Shown in pieces: positions 9,620-19,143 of a DNA stretch of 64,000 nucleotides. The notes beneath the pieces are model-generated. The model saw nothing but the letters and a program-made list of their open reading frames with translations. It was not told where the DNA came from and did no database searches. Both the position numbers and the translations under genes were made by a program. Origin of the DNA: Novacetimonas cocois (GTDB lineage: Bacteria; Pseudomonadota; Alphaproteobacteria; Acetobacterales; Acetobacteraceae); NCBI RefSeq assembly GCF_003311635.1, contig NZ_QEXL01000001.1, positions 275,573 to 339,572 of the forward strand. The letters run 5' to 3'. Each line of letters begins with the position of its first letter. Positions within the stretch are counted from its first letter, which is position 1.

Positions 9620-10915
9620 ATGAACAACATTCCACAGGCCGACAGGGATGCGTGGCGCGTCCTGCAACGTTACAAATGGTCGGCGACAGGGCTGTTGATC
9701 GGCATGGCCGGCCTGACGGTGGCGGGCTATGCCCTTCCGGCGTCGGGGGTGATGGCCGATCACGCGTGGCTCGACGTCCTGCGGTCGGGGGCAAAGGCCG
9801 GGGTGGTCGGCGGACTTGCGGACTGGTTCGCGGTCACCGCCCTGTTCCGCCGTCCCATGGGCCTGCCCATCCCGCATACCGCCATCCTGCCGGCGCAGCA
9901 GGAACGCCTGGCCCAGGCGCTGGGGCGGTTCGTCTCCACCAATGTCTTTACCGAAAAGGACGTGGCGGCGGCGATGCAGCGCATCGACCTGCCCAGCGTG
10001 ATCGGGGACATCCTGCAGGACCCCGAAACGGTGGCCACCGTAAACCGCGCGGTCATCGGCGCGGTGCCCCATGTCCTCGACCGGCTGGAGGACGGGCGGG
10101 CCAGCAACGCGATCTCGCGCCTGATCCCCAGCCTGCTGGGGGGGGAGGAAATCGCCCCGATCGTGATTCGCAGCATGCGCGCGCTGGTCGATGGGGACCG
10201 CCATCAGGAGGTCCTGTCCTTCCTGCTGCTGCGCCTCAAGGACGGGCTGAAATCCAAGGAGCAGTCGCTGCGCCAGATGATCGAGGAGCGGGTGCGCGAA
10301 CAGGGCGGCCGCCTGCTGGGATGGGCGATCGGCGGTTCCATCGCGACGAAGGTCCTGACCGCGGCGAGCGAGGAGCTCGATCGCATCGACCCGCAGAACT
10401 CCGACCTGCGCGAAGGTTTCACCACCTGGGTCCGTTCGGAGATCGACCGGATCGAACAGGACCCGCAACGCCGGCGGGAACTGACGGGCACGATCATGGG
10501 TGTCCTGTCGCATGACAGCATCCGGGGATGGAGCGGCGACGTCTGGCATCGCCTGCGCCGGGTCATAGAGACCGATGTCGCGCGCGGAGAGGAAGGCTGG
10601 ACCGCCTCCATCGTGCGCGACGCGCTGCATCGCCTGGCGGAACAGATGTATCATGATCCCCAGATGCGCCAGCGCGTGACCGGCACGGCCCAGCGCATGG
10701 TCAACGGCAGCCTGCCGTTCCTGCGTGACAGCATGTCACGTTTTATTGCTTCGGTCGTGGCGGGGTGGGATGCCAACGCGCTCAGCGACCGGCTGGAACT
10801 GCGCGTGGGGCGCGATCTGCAGTATGTACGCTTTAACGGAACGCTGGTCGGGTTTCTGGCCGGATGCGGCCTGTCCGTGTTACTACAACTGATATTCGGC
10901 ACCGGCATCGGATAG
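9620..10915 (+). CDS. DUF445 family membrane protein (YjiN-like)
   Basis: About 431 residues. An N-terminal transmembrane helix (around residues 18-38) leads into the family signature GAKAGVVGGLADWFAVTALFRRP with PIPHTAILP. A long helical, probably extracytoplasmic or coiled region follows, and a C-terminal hydrophobic helix ends in LIFGTGIG. The function of DUF445 proteins is unknown; Bacillus members (YheB type) sit in the envelope. I took the ATG at 9620 (AAAAGG just upstream); ATGs at 9512 and 9590 are in frame. The gene is divergent from the PEP carboxylase homologue, so the 125 bases between them should hold both promoters. Confidence 0.8.
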   Translation: MNNIPQADRDAWRVLQRYKWSATGLLIGMAGLTVAGYALPASGVMADHAWLDVLRSGAKAGVVGGLADWFAVTALFRRPMGLPIPHTAILPAQQERLAQALGRFVSTNVFTEKDVAAAMQRIDLPSVIGDILQDPETVATVNRAVIGAVPHVLDRLEDGRASNAISRLIPSLLGGEEIAPIVIRSMRALVDGDRHQEVLSFLLLRLKDGLKSKEQSLRQMIEERVREQGGRLLGWAIGGSIATKVLTAASEELDRIDPQNSDLREGFTTWVRSEIDRIEQDPQRRRELTGTIMGVLSHDSIRGWSGDVWHRLRRVIETDVARGEEGWTASIVRDALHRLAEQMYHDPQMRQRVTGTAQRMVNGSLPFLRDSMSRFIASVVAGWDANALSDRLELRVGRDLQYVRFNGTLVGFLAGCGLSVLLQLIFGTGIG

Positions 10916-10974
10916 GAAACGCATCATGGCGTGGCAAATGAACTTGACGAACCGCGATGGGTGCCTCATCTGGA

Positions 10975-11013
10975 ACTGAGTAAATCAGTACCAGTCTGGT
11001 CCATTTATGGACC
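10975..11013. promoter_or_regulatory. Palindrome cluster upstream of the SUF operon, likely Rrf2 operator
   Basis: Three perfect inverted repeats are packed together. ACTGA-N5-TCAGT is at 10975-10989, ACCAG-T-CTGGT at 10990-11000, and GGTCCAT-TT-ATGGACC at 10998-11013. They end 22 bases before the start of the Rrf2 regulator gene. Rrf2 regulators of suf/isc operons commonly bind inverted repeats in their own promoters, so this is the obvious operator candidate. Which palindrome is used is not known. Confidence 0.55.
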
Positions 11014-11034
11014 GTGCCGGTACGGGGGAGCAGA

Positions 11035-11493
11035 ATGCTGAAACTTTCAAAGCTGACCGATTATGCCGTCGTGGCGCTGGTCCGTCTTGGACAGAAAGAG
11101 GAAGTCACGACCTCGCCCGTGCTGTCGCGTTCCACCGGCATTCCCGAACCGACCATCGCTAAGGTCCTGAAGGTGCTGGCCGCGCAGGGGATCGTCATTT
11201 CGCAGCGCGGCGCGCGGGGGGGATACCGCCTTGCCCGGCCACTGGAAAAGATATCGGTCGCGGCCGTCATACAGGCGATCGACGGTCCGATCTCGCTTAC
11301 GACATGCGTGGATGGCGGCGAATGCGATGCGCGTTCGACATGCGGACTGGTGGGGCAGTGGGACGCGGTCAACAGCGCCATCCTGGGCGCCCTGTCGGCC
11401 ATTTCCCTGTCCGACATGCAGAATCATACCGTGACACCCCGGCGGGACCCCGGTTCCCCGTCCGCGGCCCTCGGCCCCCTGGCCACGGCCTGA
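11035..11493 (+). CDS. Rrf2-family Fe-S-sensing regulator of the SUF operon
   Basis: The 152-residue protein begins [19 protein letters not shown], the Rrf2 winged helix-turn-helix, with the wing at [15 protein letters not shown]-x5-C-x5-C cluster-binding motif ([15 protein letters not shown]) matches the spacing of IscR. The IscR histidine ligand three residues after the last Cys is Val here, so the fourth ligand must differ or be absent. The start at 11035 has GGGGGAG upstream. The gene is first in the operon, 16 bases before sufB, so it probably represses itself and all suf genes when bearing an Fe-S cluster. Confidence 0.88.
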   Translation: MLKLSKLTDYAVVALVRLGQKEEVTTSPVLSRSTGIPEPTIAKVLKVLAAQGIVISQRGARGGYRLARPLEKISVAAVIQAIDGPISLTTCVDGGECDARSTCGLVGQWDAVNSAILGALSAISLSDMQNHTVTPRRDPGSPSAALGPLATA

Positions 11494-11509
11494 AGGAGGA
11501 GTTGAAGAC

Positions 11510-13000
11510 ATGCCAGCAGTTGCCGAGACCCGCAAGACCGTCGAGACGCTGGGCCAGAACACCTACAAATGGGGGTTCGAGACCGATATCGAGATGGATA
11601 TCGCCCCCAAGGGTCTGAATGAAGATATCATCCGGCTGATTTCCACCCGCAAGAACGAGCCGGAATGGATGCTGGAATGGCGGCTGAAGGCCTATCATTC
11701 ATGGCTGGAAATGCGCGAGCCGACATGGGCGAAGGTCCATCATCCGCCCATCGATTACCAGGACGTGCATTACTACGCCGCGCCGAAGAAGAAGCCGGGC
11801 CCGAAATCGCTGGAGGAGGTCGACCCCGAACTCCTGCGCACATACGAAAAGCTGGGCATTCCGCTGCATGAACAGGCCCTGCTGGCTGGCGTGGAGATCC
11901 CGGAAGGGGAGGAAGCCCGCCCGCCGGTGGCAGTTGACGCCGTGTTCGACAGCGTGTCGGTCGCGACGACCTTCCGCAAGACCCTGTCCGAGGCCGGCGT
12001 GATCTTCTGCCCCATTTCGGAGGCCGTGCAGGAACATCCCGAACTGGTGCGGAAGTACCTCGGCTCCGTCGTGCCGGTGACCGACAATTTCTATGCCGCG
12101 CTGAACGCCGCCGTCTTTACCGACGGGTCGTTCGTGTACGTGCCGAAGGGCGTGCGCTGCCCGATGGAGCTTTCGACCTATTTCCGCATCAACGCCCGCA
12201 ACACCGGGCAGTTCGAGCGCACCCTGATCGTGGTGGAGGACGGCGCGTCCGTTTCCTATCTGGAGGGCTGCACCGCGCCGATGCGTGACGAGAACCAGCT
12301 TCATGCCGCCGTGGTCGAACTGGTGGCGATGGAGGATGCGTCGATCAAGTATTCCACGGTCCAGAACTGGTATCCGGGGGATGAAAACGGGCGCGGTGGC
12401 ATCTACAACTTCGTGACCAAGCGCGGGGCGTGCCGTGGCGCGCGGTCCAAGATTTCGTGGACGCAGGTGGAAACCGGTTCCGCCATCACATGGAAATACC
12501 CCTCATGCATCCTGCAGGGCGAAGGCTCGGTGGGGGAGTTCTATTCCGTGGCGGTGACGAACAACCACCAGCAGGCGGATACGGGCACGAAGATGATCCA
12601 TATCGGGCGCAACACGCGTTCGACGATCATCGCCAAGACCATCAGCGCGGGACAGTCCGACAGCACCTATCGCGGGCTGGTGCGCATGATGCCCAAGGCA
12701 TCGGGCGGGCGTAACTTCACGCAGTGCGACAGCCTGCTGATCGGCGACCGGTGCGGGGCACATACCGTGCCCTATATCGAAAGCCGCAACATGTCCGCCA
12801 GCATCGAACATGAAGCGACCACATCCAAGATTTCCGAGGATCAGCTGTTCTACTGCCGGCAGCGCGGCCTGTCGGAAGAAGACGCCGTTGGCCTGATCGT
12901 CAACGGATTCTGCAAGGATGTGCTCAAGGAACTGCCGATGGAATTCGCGGTGGAAGCGCAGAAGCTTCTGCAGATCAGCCTTGAAGGCAGCGTCGGTTGA
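11510..13000 (+). CDS. sufB: Fe-S cluster assembly scaffold protein SufB
   Basis: The 496-residue protein belongs to the SufBCD scaffold, which builds [4Fe-4S] clusters from SufS-derived sulfur. Typical SufB segments include [33 protein letters not shown], the VQNWYPGDE region and the C-terminal [18 protein letters not shown] strong AAGGAGGAG ribosome binding site lies 8 bases before the ATG. Length and motifs are complete. It is translated after the Rrf2 gene and before sufC, as in other alphaproteobacterial SUF operons. Confidence 0.96.
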   Translation: MPAVAETRKTVETLGQNTYKWGFETDIEMDIAPKGLNEDIIRLISTRKNEPEWMLEWRLKAYHSWLEMREPTWAKVHHPPIDYQDVHYYAAPKKKPGPKSLEEVDPELLRTYEKLGIPLHEQALLAGVEIPEGEEARPPVAVDAVFDSVSVATTFRKTLSEAGVIFCPISEAVQEHPELVRKYLGSVVPVTDNFYAALNAAVFTDGSFVYVPKGVRCPMELSTYFRINARNTGQFERTLIVVEDGASVSYLEGCTAPMRDENQLHAAVVELVAMEDASIKYSTVQNWYPGDENGRGGIYNFVTKRGACRGARSKISWTQVETGSAITWKYPSCILQGEGSVGEFYSVAVTNNHQQADTGTKMIHIGRNTRSTIIAKTISAGQSDSTYRGLVRMMPKASGGRNFTQCDSLLIGDRCGAHTVPYIESRNMSASIEHEATTSKISEDQLFYCRQRGLSEEDAVGLIVNGFCKDVLKELPMEFAVEAQKLLQISLEGSVG

Positions 13001-13015
13001 ACAGGGATTAGAGAC

Positions 13016-13785
<770 letters not shown>

Positions 13786-13789
<4 letters not shown>

Positions 13790-15057
13790 ACGCCATCGCA
13801 CCGGTCGGGATCAGTGCGGCAGCCTTCCTTGGCCGGGGGAAGCACGATACGCCCGAACGCCGCGCGGCGGCGGACGTCCTGACGCAGGCGGGCCTGCCCC
13901 GCGCGGGGGTGGAGGCATGGAAATATACCTCCCTGCGCGCGCTGGCGGACGTGCCTTACGCCACGCCGCCCGCGCAGGTGGACGGGGCGGAGGTCGCGCG
14001 CCTGCTGGCGATGGTGGAAACCGTCTCCGGACTGGGGGATGGGGCGGGACGCGTCGTCCTTGTCAACGGGCGTTTCGACGCGGCGCTGTCGCGCCTGCCC
14101 GATGGCGTGCGGGTCGGAACCTTTGCGGCGGACCCCGTCTTTGCCGACTGGATCGATCCGCGTGGCGATGTCGGCACCGCGCTCAATACCCTGATGGCCG
14201 AGGATGGCGTCAGCCTGCATGTGGACACGGACGTGGATGCGGGGACGATGCTGCTGGTCAGCATCGGCGTAAGCCATGACGACGCGCCCATCTCGTTCCA
14301 TCCGCGCCATCGCATGACGCTGGCCCGTGGCGCGCGCCTTGCGGTGCTGGAGGCCACGGTCGGCACCGGCAATTACCTGCATAATCCCGTGTTCGAGGTC
14401 GATGTGGCCGACAGCGCGCACCTGACCCATGCCCGCCTGCAGGCGGAAGGGGAAAAGGCGTCGCAGATCGCGGTGACCCATGCGCGGGTGGCTTCGGCCG
14501 GCCTGTATGACAGTTTCAATCTGACGCTTGGCGCGGTGCTGAGCCGCCATGAAGTCCATGCCGCCCTGACGGGCGAGCGTGCCTGCGTGCATGTCAACGG
14601 GGCGCAGCTGCTCGACGGCCGCCAGCATGGCGACCTGAGCAGCATCATCACACACGCGGCACCGGGCTGCGTGTCGCGCCAGACGGTCAAGAACGTGCTG
14701 GCGGGCCATGCGCGCGGGGTATTCCAGGGCAAGATCCATGTCGAGCGCATTGCGCAGCAGACCGATGGCTACCAGATGAATCAGGCGCTTCTGCTGTCGG
14801 ATACGGCGGAAATCGATGCCAAGCCCGAACTTGAAATCTATGCCGATGACGTCAAGTGCAGCCATGGCGCCACGGTTGGGGCGATCGACCCTGATCAGCT
14901 TTTCTATCTGCGCAGTCGCGGCATCGCGCTGGCGGATGCACGTTCGATGCTGATCCGTGCCTTTCTGCATGATGTGGTGCATCTGCTGGAGGATACGCGA
15001 CTGCGTGACAGCCTCGACCTTGCCGTCGAGGCATGGTGGAACCAGAGGAACGCGTAA
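13786..15057 (+). CDS. sufD: Fe-S cluster assembly protein SufD
   Basis: The 423-residue protein is the second beta-helix scaffold subunit. It shares with SufB the C-terminal half, including LLDGRQHGDLSSIITH, QTVKNVLAGHARGVFQGKIHV and SRGIALADARSMLIRAFL. The N-terminal part (EAWKYTSLRALADVPY) is the SufD-specific tryptophan-containing region. The GTG start at 13786 overlaps the sufC stop codon. Its own stop overlaps the sufS start. Such overlaps keep subunit ratios linked. Confidence 0.94.
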
Positions 15058-16313
15058 TGGACAAGACCCTCGTGCAGAAACGGACGGTGGATGCGGCCGA
15101 GGCCCTGCGGCATCTCCGCGCCGATTTCCCGATCCTGTCGCAGCAGGTGCATGGCAAGCCGCTCGTCTTCCTCGACAGCGCGGCGTCGGCGCAGAAGCCG
15201 CGACAGGTCATCGACACGATGGCCGACACGATGCGCACCCAGTACGCCAACATCCATCGCGGCCTGTACTGGATGAGCGAACGCACGACCGAGGCGTACG
15301 AGGCCGTGCGCGATCAGGTCGCGGCCTTCATCAATGCTGCCGGGCGCGAGGAAATCGTCTTCACCCGCAACAGCACGGAGGCCATCAACCTCGTCGCGCA
15401 GTCCTATGGTTCGCTGCTGAAACCGGGACAGGCTGTCGTGATTTCCGAAATGGAACATCACGCCAACCTCGTGCCGTGGCAGATGCTGCGTGACCGCGCC
15501 GGGATCGAACTGCGCGTCGCCGCCGTGACCGACAGTGGCGAACTGGACATGGACTCGCTTGCCGCCCTGCTGGCGGACGGGAATGTCGCGCTGGTGGCGA
15601 TCACCCACATGTCCAATGTCCTGGGCACCATTACCGATGCCCGCGCCATTGCGGACATGGCGCATGCGGCCGGCGCGCGGGTGCTGTTCGACGGCAGCCA
15701 GCTTGCGGTGCATCGCCGGGTGGACGTGCAGGCGCTGGAGGCGGATTTCTATGTCGTGACCGGGCACAAGCTGTATGGTCCGACGGGGGTGGGTTTCCTG
15801 TGGGCACGGCGTGAGATCCTGGAACAGATGCCGCCGTTCATGGGCGGGGGGGACATGATTTCCTCCGTCTCCTTCGAACGTTCCACATGGGCGCCTGTCC
15901 CGCACAAGTTCGAGGCCGGGACCCCCGCGATCGTGGAGGTCATCGGCCTTGGCGCGGCGCTGGCCTATATCGAATCCATCGGCTTTGACGCGATCGGCGC
16001 GCATGAGGCGGCGCTGACGGAACATGCGCTGGCGCGGCTGACGCAGGTGCCTGGCCTGAACCTCGTGGGGACCGCGCGTGACCGGGGCGGGGTGATTTCC
16101 TTTACGATGGATGATGTCCATCCCCATGATATCGCGACCCTGCTGGACCGTAACGGCATCGCGGTGCGGGCGGGACATCACTGTGCCGAGCCGCTGATGC
16201 GCCGTCTGGGGCTGAGTGCGACGGCACGGGCGAGTTTCGGGATCTACACCACGCGTGAGGAAATAGATTTTCTTGCGCAGACCCTTGAACAGATTCGTAA
16301 GTTCTTTGTGTAA
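15057..16313 (+). CDS. sufS: Group II cysteine desulfurase SufS
   Basis: This 418-residue PLP enzyme takes sulfur from cysteine as a persulfide for the SufBCD scaffold. The PLP-binding lysine is K238 in VTGHKLYGPTG, and the persulfide-forming cysteine is C376 in RAGHHCAEPLM. The ATG at 15057 overlaps the sufD TAA stop (TAATG). The SufU-like gene follows 7 bases after the stop codon, consistent with SufS passing sulfur to SufU. Confidence 0.95.
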   Translation: MDKTLVQKRTVDAAEALRHLRADFPILSQQVHGKPLVFLDSAASAQKPRQVIDTMADTMRTQYANIHRGLYWMSERTTEAYEAVRDQVAAFINAAGREEIVFTRNSTEAINLVAQSYGSLLKPGQAVVISEMEHHANLVPWQMLRDRAGIELRVAAVTDSGELDMDSLAALLADGNVALVAITHMSNVLGTITDARAIADMAHAAGARVLFDGSQLAVHRRVDVQALEADFYVVTGHKLYGPTGVGFLWARREILEQMPPFMGGGDMISSVSFERSTWAPVPHKFEAGTPAIVEVIGLGAALAYIESIGFDAIGAHEAALTEHALARLTQVPGLNLVGTARDRGGVISFTMDDVHPHDIATLLDRNGIAVRAGHHCAEPLMRRLGLSATARASFGIYTTREEIDFLAQTLEQIRKFFV

Positions 16314-16320
16314 GAACGTG

Positions 16321-16749
16321 ATGGAGCAGGGGGATCTTTATCGTCGTCTTGTGGTGGAGCGTGCACGTGATCCCCTGTTCGCGGGACAGGTCGCGGATGC
16401 ACAGGCGCAGGGCGAGGGGACAAATCCCCTGTGTGGCGACCGGGTGCGGCTGACGGCGTCCATGACGCCCGCGGGTCATATCGACAGCATCCGCCATGAA
16501 ACCCGTGGATGCGCGATCTGCGCGGCGTCGGCGGATCTGATGGCGGAACATGTCGCCGGATATGACGCGCAACAGGTGGCGGCCCTGTCCGAGGTGTTCG
16601 AAAGAATGCTGAAGACCGGGGAACCCGAAGCCGGGACAGGCGAACTGGCGGTTTTCGCGCCCCTGCACCAGCATCGTTCGCGCATCCGTTGCGCAACGCT
16701 GCCGTGGACCGCGCTGACTGCGATGCTGAATGATTTGAAAGACAGGTAA
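16321..16749 (+). CDS. sufU: SufU-like sulfur relay / scaffold protein
   Basis: The 142-residue protein carries the three SufU/IscU cysteine sites: NPLCGD, RGCAICAAS and RIRCATLPW. This C-x-D, C-x-x-C, C pattern binds zinc in SufU and accepts persulfide from SufS. The start at 16321 avoids overlap with sufS; the open frame reaches back to 16273. It is placed between sufS and sufT, as in many alphaproteobacterial SUF operons without sufE. Whether it acts as transferase (SufU) or scaffold is not decided by sequence alone. Confidence 0.9.
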   Translation: MEQGDLYRRLVVERARDPLFAGQVADAQAQGEGTNPLCGDRVRLTASMTPAGHIDSIRHETRGCAICAASADLMAEHVAGYDAQQVAALSEVFERMLKTGEPEAGTGELAVFAPLHQHRSRIRCATLPWTALTAMLNDLKDR

Positions 16750-16755
16750 AGCGTC

Positions 16756-17223
16756 ATGGAAGTAAAATCCGACGATACGCGATCCGCATCCGGGCGGGAG
16801 GAAGCCGGGGAAAAGGCATCCTTTTCCCTTGAGGACGGACATGCCGCCGCCCCGGAGGGCGAGGCCCTTTCGGTCTGGACCCCTGATGGCGCGCAGCCCA
16901 CGGCGCCCGCAGGTGACGGCATCGTGTCCGAAGACGCGGTGATCGAGGCCATCGCGACTGTCTATGATCCGGAAATCCCCGTTAACATCTATGAACTCGG
17001 GCTGATTTACGCGATCGACCTGCACGATGACGGCAGCGTCAAGATTGAAATGACGCTGACCGCCCCCAACTGTCCCAGTGCGCAGGAACTTCCCGCGCAG
17101 GTGAAGGAAGCCGTGGAAAAGATCGACACGGTGACCTCCGCCACCGTCGAAATCGTGTGGGAACCGCCGTGGGACATGTCGCGCATGAGCGAGGATGCCC
17201 GCCTGACCCTGAACATGTTCTGA
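16756..17223 (+). CDS. sufT: SufT-type Fe-S maturation protein (DUF59/MIP18 family)
   Basis: The 155-residue protein has an acidic, low-complexity N-terminus of about 55 residues. A DUF59 domain follows with VYDPEIPVNIYELGLIY and MTLTAPNCPSAQELP, the family's core with its conserved cysteine. The end WEPPWDMSRMSEDARLTLNMF is typical of SufT. Members of this group help mature Fe-S proteins under high demand. It lies 6 bases after the sufU stop and 17 bases before the sufA-like gene, within one operon. Confidence 0.93.
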   Translation: MEVKSDDTRSASGREEAGEKASFSLEDGHAAAPEGEALSVWTPDGAQPTAPAGDGIVSEDAVIEAIATVYDPEIPVNIYELGLIYAIDLHDDGSVKIEMTLTAPNCPSAQELPAQVKEAVEKIDTVTSATVEIVWEPPWDMSRMSEDARLTLNMF

Positions 17224-17240
17224 CCCGCAGGGATATAGTG

Positions 17241-17642
17241 ATGACAACCAATACCGATGCCCCATCTTCCGTCACCAGCCCCGCTTCGGGTGCGGCGCCT
17301 GCCCGGCGGGAACTGCCGCCCCTGATGACGCTGACGGACCGCGCGGCGAAACGTCTGGCAGAACTTTACGCTAGCGCCCATGCGGGACAGCTGCTGCGGA
17401 TCGCCATTTCGACCAAGGGCTGTTCAGGCCACGCCTATGACATGACCTTCGTGAACGAGGCGGGGCCGGGCGATGAAGTCATCAGGGATCATGGCCTTAC
17501 CCTGCTGGTGGACCGCAAGGCGACGCTGTTCCTGATCGGTTCCGTCATGGATTATGAGGTCAGGCAGCTCGAATCCGGCTTTACCTTTTCAAATCCCAAT
17601 GAAAAGGGCCGCTGCGGCTGTGGCGAAAGCTTTCACGTCTGA
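17241..17642 (+). CDS. sufA: A-type Fe-S carrier protein (SufA/ErpA-like)
   Basis: The 133-residue protein has the three A-type carrier cysteines in STKGCSGHAYD and GRCGCGESFHV. It therefore binds and hands on an Fe-S cluster from the SUF scaffold to apo-proteins. About 30 N-terminal residues precede the conserved domain. I chose the ATG at 17241, with CGCAGGGA about 8 bases upstream. It is the last gene of the SUF operon; repeat copy 2 follows. Confidence 0.93.
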   Translation: MTTNTDAPSSVTSPASGAAPARRELPPLMTLTDRAAKRLAELYASAHAGQLLRIAISTKGCSGHAYDMTFVNEAGPGDEVIRDHGLTLLVDRKATLFLIGSVMDYEVRQLESGFTFSNPNEKGRCGCGESFHV

Positions 17643-17701
17643 TCTTCGCCGGAAGGTAATTCCGGCAAGAGACCGGTTGAAAAGGCGGTCTCGATAATAC
17701 C

Positions 17702-17826
17702 CTGAAATCATAAAAGTTTTCGGCGAAGCTTTTCCCAGGAAGCTTCGTAAGACGTCGCCTTTTTGAAAAAAGGCGGCCCCGAAAACTTATGTTGTTTTTT
17801 ACCAACTGGGTGTTTCAGACAGTCCC
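17702..17826 (-). repeat. Three-way-junction intergenic repeat, copy 2 (reverse)
   Basis: The outer arms AAAGTTTTCGG (17713-17723) and CCGAAAACTT (17779-17788) enclose hairpins CGAAGCTT/AAGCTTCG (17724-17747) and CGCCTTTTT/AAAAAAGGCG (17756-17775). Relative to copies 1 and 4 the outer stem has a T-A to C-G compensatory change. It separates the converging ends of sufA and the rRNA methyltransferase gene. Confidence 0.85.
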
Positions 17827-17836
17827 TAGGGAAACT

Positions 17837-19114
17837 TCAGCGCCGTCGCGGCGGGGGCGGCCGCGTGAACAGGCAGACGCTTTCAACCTCGGTTGACCAC
17901 AGGAACTGGTCGATGACCGTCAGGCGCTCCAGCCGGTATCCCGCCTGCCGCAGGGCGGCGGCGTCACGGCGCAGCGCCGTGGGATTACAGCTGACATAGA
18001 TGACGTGAAGCGGTTTGCCGTCGGTGATCTGCGCAAGCTGCGCGCCCGCCCCCGCATGGGGCGGATCCAGCACCACGGCCCCTGCTTTTGCCAGCACGTT
18101 CGCCATTACGGGCTGCCGGTTCAGGTCCCGGTGGAACGCCTGCACGCGTGTGCCGCCGCAGGCCTGGCGGAGACAGTTGAACGCCGCCTCGTCCCCCTCA
18201 TGGGCCATGACCCGTCCCCGCGTTGCAAGCGCGAAGGAAAGCGTGCCGCAACCGGCATAAAGTTCGATGATGTCGCCCTTGATCCGCTTTGCGGGCAGGG
18301 AATGCAGGACGGCCTGCCTGATGGCGTCCTCTCCACTCCGGCTGGGCTGCAGGAACGCGCCGGGGGGCGGGGCCGTGCGCACGCCAGAAAATTCGTGCCA
18401 TACGGTTGCGGTCTGCGCCACGGTTTCCGGCACGTCGTGGGAAGCGGGCGGACGGTAGGAAATGCGCGGGATACGCTGTTCGCCAGCAAAGTGGGCAAGG
18501 ATGCGACGATCATCGTTACCGGGTGGCCCGTCCGTCGCCAGCAGCAGGTCTGGCCCGCTGTCGAGCATGTTGATCTGAAGGTCGCCCCCGCGTCGTACCG
18601 CCGGCAGGGAATGCAGCATCTGCCGCAGGGGGGCGAGCAGCGCGAACAGCGCGGGTTCCAGCACGTGACATTCCGTCATGTCCACGACATCGCCACGTCT
18701 GCGGTGCAGTCCCAGCGCGATGCCCTGATCCACGCGACGGAAGGCAAGGTCAACGCGCCGCCGCGTCCGGGGAAGGGCCTGCCACGGTGTCATGACCGGA
18801 ACATCGGCGTAGCCTGCGGCCTGCAGGGCGCGGGTAACGATATCCACCTTCCACCGCAGCGACAGCGGCAGGGACATGTACTGCACCGAACACCCCCCGC
18901 ACCGCCCGAACAGGGCGCAGACGGGATCGACCCGATCGGGCGAGGGAGTAATGATTTCCTCCAGCAGTGCCTGGCCGCCCCCGGTGGGAAGGACCCGGAC
19001 AGCCTCGCCCGGCAGCGCGCCGGGAACGAAAAGCGTCCCGCCATCGGGCAGGCGCGCAAGGCCATGCCCTTCCGCGCCAAGGGCGTCGATATGAACCTGC
19101 ATGATTTCAGACAC
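17837..19114 (-). CDS. TrmA/RlmD-family class I RNA (uracil-5) methyltransferase
   Basis: The roughly 425-residue protein has an N-terminal TRAM-like region (DALGAEGHGLARLPDG) and four cysteines for a [4Fe-4S] cluster (FGRCGGCSVQY and TECHVLEP). A Rossmann methyltransferase fold follows with ELYAGCGTLSFAL, VLDPPHAGAG and the catalytic YVSCNPTAL. It should methylate a uracil at C5 in 23S rRNA (RlmC/RlmD role) or tRNA. Position specificity is not visible. The start is uncertain: GTG at 19114, TTG at 19120 or ATG at 19102. It follows the helicase gene closely on the same strand, so both may act in RNA maturation. Confidence 0.86.
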   Translation of the reverse strand: MSEIMQVHIDALGAEGHGLARLPDGGTLFVPGALPGEAVRVLPTGGGQALLEEIITPSPDRVDPVCALFGRCGGCSVQYMSLPLSLRWKVDIVTRALQAAGYADVPVMTPWQALPRTRRRVDLAFRRVDQGIALGLHRRRGDVVDMTECHVLEPALFALLAPLRQMLHSLPAVRRGGDLQINMLDSGPDLLLATDGPPGNDDRRILAHFAGEQRIPRISYRPPASHDVPETVAQTATVWHEFSGVRTAPPPGAFLQPSRSGEDAIRQAVLHSLPAKRIKGDIIELYAGCGTLSFALATRGRVMAHEGDEAAFNCLRQACGGTRVQAFHRDLNRQPVMANVLAKAGAVVLDPPHAGAGAQLAQITDGKPLHVIYVSCNPTALRRDAAALRQAGYRLERLTVIDQFLWSTEVESVCLFTRPPPPRRR

Positions 19115-19143
19115 GGGCAAAGTCTTTCGGGTCGGCCTGTGGA

